Positions 36,600 to 48,537 are shown, numbered from the stretch's first letter. The stretch is 64,000 bases of DNA from Rhizoclosmatium globosum (GCA_002104985.1 MCGO01000016.1:372001-436000); one strand, 5' to 3'. Notes: generated by a model not told the origin, from the sequence alone. Numbers and translations are program-made.

Positions 36600-37908
36600 C
36601 GGTCGAGATCACTAGAAGTTGCGAAATGCCTTAAGGATTCATCAAATGACTTTAACCCTTCAAAAGAGCAACTCGAGCATATCTATGACGTCATGTGGGA
36701 GTTTGAGACCAATTCTGTTCGTCACTACTACCAGAAGGTGGAGTCCGCTGTTCATTACCTTCATGGTACAGAGAGTCAGTACAGGTACAGATAACCCTAG
36801 TTTATCTCAATATGTTTGTCTCACCAGATGTTATCGTCACAACAGATATCCTCCCCTCGACTACGTCAAACCAGAACCAAGCACTGATGATACTCGATCC
36901 TCTCTTTCAATGAACCAAGATATTGACTTGTTTGACCTCCTTTACGTCTTCAAATCGTTTGACTCTCAAATCCCAACACACATGCCAGTGAACGTCAAGA
37001 CACTCAAGCAATACCACAATATTTGCGAATCTCGTCGTCATTACAACAAATTTGGACCCACACCACAAGCCACTCCCAAATCCACTCCTCAATCGACACC
37101 GCCGCCAACAGCATCCCGTATTCAAGGCCCAGTGTGTTGAATAGTAAAGGAGAACGGGTTATGTTAAAACCTTTGGATGACATTCTGCCCCCAAGTTTAG
37201 AAGCCGCTCTGAAAGAACGTGAAGGCACCAAAGCCTCTCCTTCGAGTAATTACAAGCGAAAGCGTGAAAAGACGGCGAAAAGACCGTTGCAAGAACCATC
37301 CAGTCCAACCCCTACACCACAAAGTTTGGCTAAGAAAGCAAGGCCAGAGCCAGTCAGTGGAATGGCTACTCCTGTCAAGCCAACAAGAATTCGAGCGACT
37401 CCTCAGAAGGCCAAATCTACCTCAGCTGTCGCCAGCGAAACTAGACCGAAGTGTGTTGGCTGAAACAATGAAAGCTTTCCAATTGTTTACTCAATTACAC
37501 GGAGTTGATGAGTCGGCCATGTTGGCTGCTTTAACTTCAACAATGAATCCTGGAAATGCTTCGACTATGTCGTCAGTTATGAACACTCCCACAAGTCAGA
37601 TTTCTCATTCATTTGCAGGTGGGCCAAGTGGACTTGGAATGCCTGGCTCTCAGCAAATGAACATGTCTCCGCTCCAACTTGATTCACTCCTTGATATGAA
37701 TACGTTTGATTCATGTGATTGGATGTGGAATAGTTCTCAGGAAATTGTAGACACTTCATTCCTTTCTGACCCAGCATCAGATATACTCGGAAATTCGGTA
37801 CATCCATTGCTTGATACGAGCGCGAACGACTTTACTGCGTTCTTGAGCAACCTTGATATTGAGACATTTCAGAGTACCTGCGACTCTGTTTTGGGAAACC
37901 TGTAGCTC
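36600..37908 (+). CDS. Uncharacterised Ser/Pro/Thr-rich nuclear-type protein
   Basis: Pieces: SLEVAKCLKDSSNDFNPSK and EQLEHIYDVMWEFETNSV near the start; MNQDIDLFDLLYVFKSFDSQ; a basic, Pro/Thr-rich stretch (PKSTPQSTPPPTAS, YKRKREKTAKRPLQE) that could be a nuclear localisation signal; then LAETMKAFQLFTQLHGVDES, Met/Ser/Asn-rich sequence and an acidic aromatic C-terminus (LLDMNTFDSCDWMWNSS, FLSNLDIETFQST) ending at a clean stop. The basic centre plus acidic-hydrophobic tail looks like a transcription regulator, but no DNA-binding domain is seen. Three frame changes are needed. Start not resolved. Confidence 0.4.
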
Positions 37909-38131
37909 TTTGTGCATTCATCGATGCTAGATTCTTTTCGTTTTGCTCTAATAGCTTAATGTGTTGGGTTTGTAAGCTTCTTTTTTTAGTTCAGTTCGTT
38001 GTATCTCTTTTTGCAGTCTTATCTCTTCGTTTCCTTGTACTCTTGCTGCCTATTACTGTCCGATAATCCAATAAAGTAGAATGTTCACTTATTGTTGTGG
38101 GAATGAAAACAGTTTTGCATCTTGCGTGGAA

Positions 38132-39734
38132 ATGGATTTGAACAACACGCAGGCCACCCTTCGGCGGCTCGATGACAGCGAGTCCAGCAGCGGGACGATC
38201 TTCCGGCAGGCGACACGGCCTGGCACAGCAGGTGGCTTCAGCACGGGCGGCAGTGCGAGTGTCAAGCCAGTGTCGTTGATTGGGCGTCTGATGGGGCTGG
38301 TGTGTTACCGTTCTTGTTGATTGAAGGGCGCCAACTAACCTCTGCCGCCAACCAAGTCGTGGTGGGCAAAAGCTGCGATTCTGTGGTCGTTGGCGCAGCT
38401 GATTGCGCTGGTCATCGCCGAGGGCCTTGTCTTTTCCTCGAGCAGAGACGAGCTCAACCAGCTCAAGGCAATCAACAGCACAAACTCGTACCGCGGCTAC
38501 CTGCTCCTTGTCAACCAAACCTCAACAAACGTTATCGGAAACGCTGAGGCTATTTCAATCTACCAGGGCCTCTTCCTGGCTGCTCAGGCCTTCCAGCTGT
38601 ATTTGGCACTGGATTCAGTGAGTTCGACTGACTCAATCACTCTTTTGCTCATGCCGCCTGCATAGATCATTACTTCGTCAAAGATTCAATTGGTTGCAAC
38701 TACTGGATTCAACTTGGCTATCTTTGCATACTCTTGCCTTCAATACACACAATCAGCCTCCCTTGTGAATGCCGATGCGATCGGAGAGCGTAACGTCGGA
38801 TTCCTCCAACAAATCCCACCTCCTCTAGGACCTTTTGTGTTCCATCGAACAGCCACAAATGAGATTGTCGTAATTGTACTGAGTCTTGTCTTTTTCCTTG
38901 GGTGGTGCTTTTTCGCAACGAAACTCTACAATTTGTTTGGATGGAGTGTATTCAAAGAACTTGGTGCAGACGTTGAAGTGAGAAGTAAGTCCTAACTTGG
39001 TGGTGCTGGTGGCGCTGTTTTGGTTTCAGTGCTCCCCTTCATCAAAATCCTTGATGAATCATTTCGTTTTCCATGACTGTACACTAACAGCATCATCCAT
39101 AAATTAGAACGATTGACCGTATACCACATTTACATGCTCCTTCTGAAATGGGATGTGTTCTTCTTCGTCAGTTTCGTTGTCCAATACGTCCTCCTAGTCT
39201 TTGGAGCAGATAACAGTACACCCAAAACCGTGACAATTATCTTTTCCCCTCTCGGAGTCCTTGCTCTCCTCCTACTCGCCTACTTTGCTGTAACCCGTGA
39301 ATCCAACTTCCTCATGACACTGCTCCTCGTTGGTCTCTCCGCTGGTATCGGGTACCTTGTAGACAGACTGATTGACATTTGGACCGTGAACGATCCAGGA
39401 AAATACAAGAGTTGTAAATGGAGTTTGACGCTGTTTACGGCACTCACGCTATTGGTGTCGTTGGCTACCTTTGGTGTTGCCGTGCTCAACTTTTTGAATT
39501 TCGGAAAGGGCCTTATGCAATCTTGTGAGTAGAGTCGGCTTTTTTTTTGGTTCGTATTGTTTCTAAAACTTAAAATCATCCCAATCAGTGAATGCAAAGA
39601 GAACTCCAGCAAACACGATTGATCGATCTGTAGAAATGAATGCGTTGGCTACTGGAGAGACTCGCTCATATGGAACCTCATCCGTTGGGGCTACGACACA
39701 AAATGGGTCGGGGCCAAACACTCTCCGAAGATGA
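38132..39734 (+). CDS. Fungal polytopic membrane protein, UPF0658-like
   Basis: Exons 38132..38299, 38357..38617, 38666..38984, 39091..39524 and 39589..39734. A hydrophilic N-terminus (MDLNNTQATLRRLDDSESSS) is followed by about seven spans, including AKAAILWSLAQLIALVIAEG, IYQGLFLAAQAFQLYLAL, EIVVIVLSLVFFLGWCFFAT, FFFVSFVVQYVLLVFG, IFSPLGVLALLLLAYFAV and LTLFTALTLLVSLATFGVAV. The segment VYHIYMLLLKWDVFFFV strongly recalls the fungal Golgi membrane family UPF0658. The short cytosolic tail is Thr/Ser-rich. One A appears lost at the donor near 38984. Function of the family is unknown to me. Confidence 0.75.
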
Positions 39735-40137
39735 AAGCATCCAACATTTTTGATTACTGCATTCACTCCGTCTCCTGTTATTTTGTTTCCTTTGTTTTCA
39801 TTTTGATTTTATGAAATATAGTACTGTTCTATCTTCTATGAATGTGAATGAGGTTAAGTTATCAATCGATAGAACGTAGGTCGGAACTTTTTAATCTTAT
39901 GGAAACCAGGTTGACATAATCACTTCACAACTATGAAGGCAATGAGGTCCTATTTAATTGGGTCGGAAACGATTGGCAGAGCTTGTTACGGGCAATGCTT
40001 ATTGAACTTCCTTCGTTGTCAGATCAGCGAAACAACCAAAACAACCATAAACAACGATGTTGCAATTCGCACGGTTGCTGATTGTTGTGGCTTTTTCGTA
40101 AAACCCAACCTGAAAACTCATCACAAATCGAATCAAA
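39735..40137. other. Intergenic region upstream of the aldo-keto reductase
   Basis: About 400 bp without a supported gene; expected to hold the promoter of the aldo-keto reductase. A short ORF (39933 onwards) overlaps the real start codon in another frame and is not supported by composition. Confidence 0.35.
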
Positions 40138-41461
40138 ATGGCAACACCAACGAAAATGGAGTACCGTTACCTCGGAAAGTCTGGATTGAAAGTCTCTGTT
40201 CGTATGTATCTCATCTATACAGGGTGTGCCGGAAGCTGCTGTAAACTGATCTGCTATCACAGTCTCACTTGGAGGATGGGTGACATACGGTGGTCAAGGT
40301 GAGTCCCGGATCATACTTAAACTCTCGTAACATGTTTCGATTGTGTGTAGTCGGTGAAGACGTTGCCGAGCAGTGTTTGAAAGAGGCGTACGAGGTGAGG
40401 CTGTTTTTCAAACGTGATCCGTGCTCACTAATGCTAACCACGCGTCCCTTCCCTTACAGCACGGCATCAACTTCTTTGACAATGCCGAAGGTACTTTGTG
40501 TCACAGTTTGACGGTTGCAGCTGCATGCTAACGTCTAGCGGGCTTCTTAGTTTACGCGGAAGGCCGGTCTGAAATCGCCATGGGTAAGGCTATTAAGAAG
40601 TTTGGATGGAAGCGTTCTTCCTACGTCATTTCCACCAAGATCTTCTGGTGAGTCATGCGGAAACACGGAAGTGCGGAACGCGCGATGGACTAAATGCTCC
40701 GTGTTTGAAATAGGGGTGGCGAAGGTGTGAACGAGAAGGGACTCTCCCGCAAGCACATTGTCGAAGGAACCAAGGCCGCTTTGGAGCGTCTCCAGTTGGA
40801 CTACGTTGACTTGATTTTCGCTCACCGTCCAGATGTTGACACTCCAATGGAGGAAGTCGTTCGCGCCTTCAACTGGGTCATTGAGAAGGGATGGGCCTTT
40901 TACTGGGGTACCTCTGAGTGGTCTGCTGAACAGCTTACTGACGCTCATCGTATTGCCGAGAAGCTTGGTTTGATTGGACCTTTGATGGAGCAGCCACAGT
41001 ACAACATGTTCCACCGTGAACGTTTTGAGAAGGAGTATGCTCCCTTGTACGAGAAGCACGGCTTGGGAACTACCATTTGGTCTCCATTGGCTTCTGGTGT
41101 GTTGACTGGAAAGTACAACAAGGAAATTCCAGCCGACTCTCGTTTGGCTATGAAGGACAGTGCCATCATGCAGCGTATTGCTGCTGGATTGGAGACTCCT
41201 GAGGGTAAGGCTAAGCTTGCCAAGGTTGATCTGCTCAAGCCAATCGCTGACAAGTTGGAATGCACACTGGCTCAATTGGCCTTGGCTTGGTGTGTCAAGA
41301 ACCCAAATGTTTCCACTGTTATTACTGGTGCTTCTAGAGCCTCCCAGGTCACTGAAAACGTCAAGGCTTTGGAAGTTGTTCCCAAGTTGACTGCCGAGGT
41401 TATTGAGGAAATTGAAGCTATTTTGGCCAACAAGCCAGACGCTCCAATTAAGTTCCGTTGA
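40138..41461 (+). CDS. Aldo-keto reductase, voltage-gated K+ channel beta-subunit type
   Basis: Exons 40138..40201, 40263..40298, 40351..40394, 40460..40490, 40551..40647 and 40714..41461; five short introns crowd the first 500 bp. The start [20 protein letters not shown] matches the AKR6/Kv-beta N-terminus. Other motifs: [28 protein letters not shown] (catalytic Asp/Tyr), [15 protein letters not shown] (catalytic Lys), [13 protein letters not shown] (His), [27 protein letters not shown] and [13 protein letters not shown] (NADP phosphate contacts). No frameshift is needed. It is a soluble NADPH-dependent reductase; in animals the family also tunes Kv channels. No channel gene is nearby. Confidence 0.94.
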
Positions 41462-41778
41462 GCACTAGAGCACTAATTCGTTTCTCTGTTTCTTAAGTGC
41501 AGAATAAAGAGGATTCCAAACCTTCATTTTCAAAAGACACAATGGTTGACGCCACTCATTGGATTTCGTATCAATTTAAACATACTCGATCAAATCCCAG
41601 AATACTGAGACCCTTGTGCAAATTGCCAAGGATAAAACTTCATTTTGATCTTATCTTTTAAAAACGAGGCGGGGTTGCACGGGCAGACACTGACAGGGCT
41701 TGGGCCCAAAATACGATTTTCAGGAAGGCACAAAACCCTGATCAAAAGCACCCCCAATCAGCAACCTTTGTCGTACTG
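41462..41778. other. Intergenic region between aldo-keto reductase and PH-domain gene
   Basis: About 315 bp with the reductase 3' end and the presumed promoter of the first PH-domain gene. No further signal seen. Confidence 0.35.
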
Positions 41779-42847
41779 ATGACACAACGTAATATGGATG
41801 CTATTGATGCATTGCTTCGTGATTTGGACTCTAGCTTGGACACTGTCAACGTGAAAGGTTTGTTTGTGCGGACCTATATCAGTGGTGATCCCCTTATCTT
41901 GAATGAATTACAGCGTCGAGGCACTCTAAGACCGTCTCGGATCTTCTCTGTAAGTATCCCATATCAATCGCTATTTGCTTCTTGCTAACTTGGGCCTTAG
42001 CCGACACGTCCGCTCTCTCCGGATTTCTTCACTTTGCTGCGGAAGCTGATGCAACGAGTGAAGTCCTGTGGTTACGACGTTTCTTTGTTCTTTCGAAGGA
42101 TCGCTTGTGCCAGTTTGCAACATCGGATCCGGCTGAAAGTTATTGACGAGTTTTGTTTGAGTCATAGCGCCACCGTCTTGGCTGACGTCCCTTGGACCAA
42201 TAATCCACTGGCATTTGAAGTGGTGGATGAGACTATTGGTAAATCGTGGATGTATGTATTGAACAGGAACGTTGAGTTTGGTATCACAACTAACATTCAT
42301 CTCCATCAGATTCGCCACGGGATCAAAGATATCTAAGAAACCTGGATAGACATGATTTATTTGCTTATTTCACGAGCGCCAGCTATGTCTCCAAGAATTC
42401 CCAGACGTGTGCACACAAACGAGACTCTCCAAAGTTTGGACGACGTCTATGGGAACGGAAGAAGAGCTGTCGATCCTCAGGAGCGTGTCAGGGTTTTGCG
42501 TGAGCAGCTTCATATGGCACAGCAAGAACTGAATGAAAAGCAAATGGCTCATGGGTACCCGCCACGATCCCCACAAGTTTCATACCGTCCACGACAGTAT
42601 TTCCAGTAATGGAACATTGTCAACTCAATATGAAGATTATTCCCGTAACCAAGGCTATCAAAGACAGTCAGATCTCTATTCTCATCATTCAGGATCTTCT
42701 GCGGGTGGAATCAAGGGAGGGGGCATTTTCGGATTACCAACCAGCCAAGAGGAGGAGCATCCAAAATCCCCATCTATCAAAAGCGATGAAAAGAAGAAGA
42801 AAGCTCATGCAAAGGCAGCTATGGCCAAGAGCTTCATCCAGTTCTAA
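41779..42847 (+). CDS. PH-domain protein, first of a tandem pair
   Basis: The N-terminus MTQRNMDAIDALLRDLDSSL is followed, across introns, by a pleckstrin-homology fold: TSALSGFLHFAAEADAT, VLWLRRFFVLSKDRLCQFAT, ATVLADVPWTNNPLAFEVVD and GKSWMYV with the conserved Trp of the last helix. A linker helix (RVRVLREQLHMAQQELNEKQ) and a Tyr/Ser-rich tail with GGIKGGGIFGLP lead to a Lys-rich end, KAAMAKSFIQF. The same order and the closing IQF occur in the next gene, so the two are duplicates. The PH domain suggests phosphoinositide binding at membranes. Two one-base breaks occur, near 42140 and 42545. Confidence 0.7.
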
Positions 42848-43156
42848 TCTAGTTTTCAATTACCAACTTGCTCATTAATGCTGTATATTCTCAAATACAT
42901 TTCGTTATTCCTTGAATGCAAACCTTTTTGCGTTCAAACTTATGGGAGGCACCATGTGATTCCGGCAAGGGATCTATTTGCGCGTCCAGAATGTATCTTT
43001 TTTGCACGCAACCACTAGAGACAAGATCAGGATATCAAACTGACATCGATAAGATGCGTTTATAAGGGAGGCACCTTCTTTGTGGGAGAGGACACGCCAC
43101 CCGCAGTGAATATCTCCTCCAAAAAAAACAATCCCACAAGCCCTCAACACTTTCAC
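42848..43156. other. Intergenic region between the two PH-domain genes
   Basis: About 310 bp. No ORF or RNA gene is supported; likely the promoter of the second copy. Confidence 0.3.
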
Positions 43157-44188
43157 ATGTCCCCCATATTCCCCACCACCGTCCGAGTGCAGGACCTCGC
43201 TGGTAAGCAGGAAACTACTGAGATCATAGGGGACTTACGCTCTGCCAACAGATGATGAATTCGCTGTTAGTGGCTACATAGACACTGTGCCTTCTTCCAT
43301 CACCAGTGATGATGCTGTCGAATGGATCCACCGCTACTGCGTCCTCTCAAACGGCCACATGTTCCTCTTTGAATCAGCATCAATGGACTCAGTTGAGATT
43401 GACAGAATGGAGCTCTGCACTTCAACCACTGTCTTTCCCACTGTCAAGCTGGCTTCTCCCTCTCCACTTGCTTTCGAGATTGTTGGAGACGCTACTGATA
43501 TGAAGAAGTCTTGGATGTATGTCAATGGACTCTGTGATGAGGCAATGCTAACCACTCCGGAAACACAGTCTCTCAACGCTCAACAAATCGTCCAAAAACA
43601 CTTGGATCGACTTTGTTAACAACGAAATCGTAAACTCAACATCGAACGGAGTTGCCATGATTCCAGTCTCTCGTACTCTGAGTCAAAACGAAATGTTGTG
43701 GAGGAAGATTTGACCTCTGCTCAAGAACGAGTGCGCAGACTGCAAATGCAGTTGGAACTTGCTCAAATTGTAAGTTTCATGCTCTAGTTGCCAAGTTGGT
43801 ATAGTCATTCTGACACTGTGTCTATTCTAGCAGGCCGCTCAAGCTGACATTGATGACCTGGATTGCAACGCCGACTTTCTCTCTCAAACTCTACCACTTA
43901 CGGATCCTACCCAGAGTCTGTCATGATGCCACCTCTCTCAGCAAGACGAGACTCGGAAATGTCGAACCCTTCGCTTAGCTACTACTCCGACGCAAGTCCG
44001 CGAGAAACTCTGTTTCATCCCAAGGACCTGTTGGAATTCGTGGAGGAGGCATTTTCGGTGGTGTTGATGATGACGATGAACAAGTTAAGCGTAAGCCGTC
44101 TCTGATCGGCAAGGATGCTGGTGTGGTCCTCCCAAAGAAAGTCAAGAGCTCTAAAGCGCAAGTGAATAAGATGTACATCCAGTTTTAA
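43157..44188 (+). CDS. PH-domain protein, second of a tandem pair
   Basis: The start MSPIFPTTVRVQDLA joins DDEFAVSGYIDTVPSS across a short intron; the PH domain continues with AVEWIHRYCVLSNGHMFLFE, EIDRMELCTSTTVFPTVKLA, PSPLAFEIVGDATDM and KKSWMYV. A helix equivalent to that of the first copy follows (SAQERVRRLQMQLELAQI region near 43720-43770), then a Ser-rich stretch with Pro/Asp, GGIFGGVDDDDEQ and a Lys-rich end KAQVNKMYIQF. It matches the upstream gene in order and in its terminal residues. An intron lies near 43770-43830. A frame break near 43590-43690 separates PH domain and tail. Confidence 0.7.
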
Positions 44189-45118
44189 CCATGGGCTCTT
44201 TCAGTGTTGTTATTTCTTTAGTTTTTCTTTAATCGAACGTTGGTTCAATGATGATGTTGTAAATATACAGTATATATGTTACGGAGTCCCACGTTTTTCT
44301 GGATTTTGCCGAGCTCAAATCTCATTGTTTTTGTTTTTTCAAAATGAACTTACAGGAACCCTTCTAAACCAACAAGTATTCTACCAATGTTGCATTGGTG
44401 ACTTAAATTTGTCACAGTAAATATCAAAATCAAAAATGGGCTTTGAACAACTGCATTGATGTGATACGTGTAGAAATTCCGAAGCCACCACCATAGTCAT
44501 CCAGGAAGACTTTCCTTTTGAAACTCCCTATGAAATCAGTCGGAGAGTTTACAAATTAGAACATCGACTGGAATCTTGTAACCTTATTGAAAGTTTGATA
44601 TTCCTTATCTCACTGTCGGTATTGACTGTCCAAAAAAGGATGTCGAGACCTGCTCCGACAACTATTGACATACAACTCGTCGGAAAGAGCCATAATTAAT
44701 GATGTATGATAAAATTTCTTAAGATTATTTGTTGAATTTTTGAATAGGTTATGAGTCATCCGTGGTGTTCACAAGAGATTGAGTTGGAACGCAAGAAACA
44801 AATCACCTCAATGGCTTTTAACGACAGGAATGGTACAATACATCCTAGTTTTGATGCAAAGTCGTACTGTAGGGGAAACAAAGAAACGATGGTGGTTTCA
44901 TCCTCGTGTTAAACAGTACATCACCAGCCACCGCAGCCGTCCGACCATTCAATCTCCTCACCACTGTCAATAATTAAGAGAGTGAAATTGTAGTTTCTGA
45001 AATTTGGTTGTGGATCGCTTGAGGCTACGAATTGATTGGTGGAGGGAGCATTTTGGACAGCACTTTTATCGTAAAATAGGGAGAGTTTTGAATCATTTAT
45101 AGATATCTTTCCGTGATT
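44189..45118. other. 930-bp region with no convincing gene
   Basis: An AT-rich stretch between the PH pair and the DHA2 exporter stop. A 53-residue plus-strand ORF at 44750-44911 (MSHPWCSQEIELERKK...) is the only one of note; it shows no signal, domain or splice support. No tRNA, repeat or terminator structure seen by eye. Confidence 0.35.
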
Positions 45119-46870
45119 TTATTTCGATGTTTTGCCCGTTGCACTCTTTCCTTTCACCGCATATTGCTTCACAAAGAATGCAGCCACCAAAATCAATACA
45201 GGAAAAGGAAGAATGGATAAATATGCTAATTTGTAACTTGCTACAAAGTCAGAAACTAGTTCTGCTAACATGGAGGGATATGAGTTCGAATCCTGAAGAA
45301 ACTGAATAACTTGTAATGGTTGCGAGGAGTCTATTTGAGGCACCTTGGCGGCAATCATATCGATAGCAGACTGTGTTTCTGCAGAAATCTTGCTTTGCAA
45401 AACAGTGTTCAGGATATTTCCAATGATTGCGACACCAACACTGCCTCCAAGCTGCTGGAAAGTCCTTCCAACTGCAGTAACAATGGCCATTTCGGTATAT
45501 TCCACACTCGATTGCAACGCCAGCACAGACATTTGAGTCTGAGATCCCGTCCCCATTCCAAAAATCACTAAATACATGATTTTTTGTACCATTGAGGAAT
45601 TCTGATCCAAGTATGACATGAGAACAATTCCAGCAATCATGAAAATCGGTCCCAGGAAGAAAAACATCTTGTATTTTCCTGTTCTTGAAACAAAGAAGCC
45701 AGATGCGATGGAAACAAGAACGGCGCCGAGAATGAGGGGAACAGATTGGATTCCAGCTCCAGTTGCAGAGTATCCTTGTGCGATTTGGAAGAACAGAGAG
45801 GTGTAGTAAATGGCGGTGAACATGCTTGCTCCAAGGCAGAAGGTGACGACCAGAAGCGCGGGAACTGTTTGTGTCTTGAAGAGGGAATATGGGATGATGG
45901 GCTCCGCCACGCGTCCTTCGACGTATACGAATGCACCAGCAAACATGACGGCAAGAATAAAGCAAACGATTGTGGCTGCAGAAGACCAGGCCCATTCTGT
46001 TCCTCCCAGCTGAATCGGGACAAGCAGGGAAATGATGGCACAAATCAAGAGTGTGGCGCCAACATAATCAATGCGCTTCAGTTTTTCGGACATACTTCCT
46101 TCTGTTGGAGGGAACTTGAGCAGCGCAACCACTACCGCGATAGTGATTGCACCAATTGGCAAGTTGATATAGAAACACCATCTCCAAGTCGCGTGATCCA
46201 CAAAGGATCCACCAATTAATGGACCGAGGACGGAGGCGAAGGTGTAAGTACCTCCCTTCAATGCTATTAGTCATATTTAAGCAGATGGGAAGAAACTTAC
46301 AATCAGTCCTTGATACTTTCCTCGATCTTGAATGCTCACAATATCACTGAGAATAATAAACACAAGCGACATTACACCGCCGCCGCCCAATCCTGCAACG
46401 GCTCTCCCGATAATCAACATTGGCATACTTGTAGCAATTGCACACACCAATGACCCTAATTCAAATATTCCCAACGCTGCAATGAAAGTCCACTTTCGAC
46501 CGAATATGTCAGCAAACTTCCCATACAGAGGACAAAAAGCACATGATGTTAGCATGTATCCTGAGCCAATCCATGAAAGGAGGTCTTGTCGGCCTAAATC
46601 GGAAACAATTGATTTCAAGGCACTTGCGACGATTGTTTGGTCTAGGGCAGCTAACAGGACTCCAAGAGAGAGTGATATAACAACAGAAACGAATTGAAGA
46701 CGGGTAAGAGGTACTCGAACCGTTGTGAACTTGGAGTCTACGGATGTACTGGAATCTTGGGGGTTGGAGTCAACGACGACTAGTTCGTCTTTCGAAGATG
46801 AACCAGCTTCGAGATCTGTCCGTATAAACTCGCCATCTGGCGCAGCAGAGCTTTGCGCATCGACAGCCAT
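45119..46870 (-). CDS. MFS multidrug transporter, DHA2 (14-span) family
   Basis: Two exons, about complement(join(45119..46267, 46303..46870)). The acidic cytosolic N-terminus precedes span 1 and the DHA2 signature [20 protein letters not shown]; then [20 protein letters not shown] (MFS loop 2-3), [20 protein letters not shown] and, after the intron, [23 protein letters not shown], the motif C region. Fourteen hydrophobic spans and a basic C-terminal tail ([11 protein letters not shown]) fit the family, which exports drugs or toxic metabolites using the proton gradient. The splice phase needs one extra G at the donor. It lies head-on to the poly-G tract, about 320 bp upstream of its start. 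Confidence 0.92.
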
Positions 46871-47187
46871 GACTTCTTGGAAAATTTTCTGGTTGCGCAA
46901 CTCAGCTGCACACAATTATGAGAAATCAAGAATTAGAAATCAGAAATGGGTTTGTGATTTCTCACTTTGGCTTACTGCATAGATGAGTAATGCAAGCGAA
47001 ATGAGTAAATTAACAAGGAGGAAGGAAAACTAAAAACCTCGGCAATGACAAGAAGTGGACGTAAGGTTGAATAAATTCGACGACAGGAGAGAGCCGTCTG
47101 AGAGCCGTCTGTTTGAAATCACATATTAGTAATGGGTGTCGTGGTTTACCCCACCATAGCCTTACCAAACTCACGGTGCCGCATTAT

Positions 47188-47243
<56 letters not shown>
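47188..47243. repeat. Uninterrupted 56-nt poly-G tract
   Basis: Fifty-six consecutive G residues, preceded by gccgcattat and followed by ctgtattaca. It lies in the 46871-47442 intergenic interval, which otherwise holds no supported gene. It may be a real G-quadruplex-forming tract or an artefact of sequencing or gap joining. Confidence 0.98.
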
Positions 47244-47442
47244 CTGTATTACAGATTGCGATGGTGGAGGTTTACTGTTGTCTTACCGAAATCATTGCAG
47301 ATTAAATACTCTAATGTTTAGGGTTCTAATGTATTTTTGTAATCAATCCCCAAACAACTCTTTATTCCACTTTCGAATCTAAATGTACTGCTAAGGATGA
47401 AGTGTAAAGGTAGCTCCGCTTCTTTCGTCTCAGTCACGGCGG

Positions 47443-48024
47443 CTAGTTGTATCCATTCCAGGGCTCGTTTCTTGCGCCGCAATATTCACGATCGTAATCA
47501 TAAGCCTCCTGCCCTTGTGGAGCCACAACAAGAACGCTAACAGCAGTGTATGAAGCGGCAACACACGATTTCCAAGACCAGTAGTCAAGACTTTGGCACA
47601 AAGCACGCATATTTTTCCCAATGCGGCATCGCACTGTAATCGAGAATATGGACTACCAACATCGCTGTAGCAATAGTCGTGCTGGACACAAGCTTCATAC
47701 AGAAGGATTTAGCGGATCCAAAAAATATCAAAGTCTGGCATCGAGCATCCGTCACTGTACGATCTGTGGATTCTTTTCAGTCTTTGTCAAAGTCTTAATG
47801 CGGTTATACCTTCTGAATCCACATGATGTTTGTTGTCTGAAGTTACGGAACCCTTGATTAACGTTTCGGCATGGGGAACAGCCAGACCAACTCCAACAGT
47901 TTTCAATGTCGTAGCTGCCTTGGCCGTAGATACCGCCTTCGATTGTTGTGTATGGGTTGTACCAGCAACGCCAGTCTGCAAAGACGACTTGCACAAACGT
48001 AAGGAGTGTTAAGATGACGAGCAT
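47443..48024 (-). CDS. Secreted phospholipase A2-like protein
   Basis: The first exon starts with a signal peptide (MLVILTLLTFVQVVFA) and a Trp/Cys-rich segment (CWSWSGCSPC). After an intron of about 46 nt come DGCSMP and ACVQHDYCY, the Cys-His-Asp signature of secreted phospholipase A2 (His-Asp dyad), followed by CDAAL, ALCQ and a Cys-containing helix with SYTAVSVLV, ending EYCGARNEPWNGYN. Cys spacing matches small PLA2 proteins. These hydrolyse the sn-2 ester of phospholipids; fungi secrete them in nutrition or interaction with other cells. Two small frame breaks occur, one in the T-rich run near 47724 and one at an A run near 47613. No separate calcium-loop assignment is attempted. Confidence 0.75.
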
Positions 48025-48537
48025 AATTCTTAGGAAGTGCTTTTGTGAGTATATTTTCTCATTGAGTGGAATAATCACCATATATATGATATGGAAATTG
48101 GTTGCGTTTGGCTTTGAAGAAACGAGGACGCAGGGTGGTAAACGAGGCTCATTTGTTCAAATTTTTGGTCCAAAGCGTTGTGTCAACACTCATTTCATCT
48201 CCATCACCAACACGCGCCACATTAGTTGCAGCCTCAGAATATCCAATTTGAGAAAACGATCAGATCCAAGATTTCATTTGGTCCCACGATACTTCAATAT
48301 GAATCCACGATTTTGCTGAAATATACAAATGCTCACATCATCAGTCATGCTGATGACTAAGAATATAACTCAAGCAATAAAAACAGAGATGTTAAATAAA
48401 AAGAGGGAGAGAAAGATGACAATTTTTAACCACATCATTGAAATACATCATCCATCAGAATAAAACAGCCACTTTAATAATTCGAAGGTGTTGAATAAAA
48501 AAGGAAGGGAGAGAAAGAGTGACGTTTTAGTGACGTT
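48025..48537. repeat. Intergenic region with imperfect purine-rich direct repeat
   Basis: About 510 bp between the PLA2 start and the eIF4A3 stop. Two similar purine-rich segments, ttaaataaaaagagggagag (from 48393) and ttgaataaaaaaggaaggga (from 48492), lie about 100 nt apart. An 11-bp unit, agtgacgtttt, is tandemly duplicated at about 48519-48540, reaching the eIF4A3 stop codon. The PLA2 promoter should lie at the left side. Confidence 0.55.

Noticed and set aside
44750..44911. 53-residue plus-strand ORF
   Set aside because: No motif, no splice signals and chance length for this composition.
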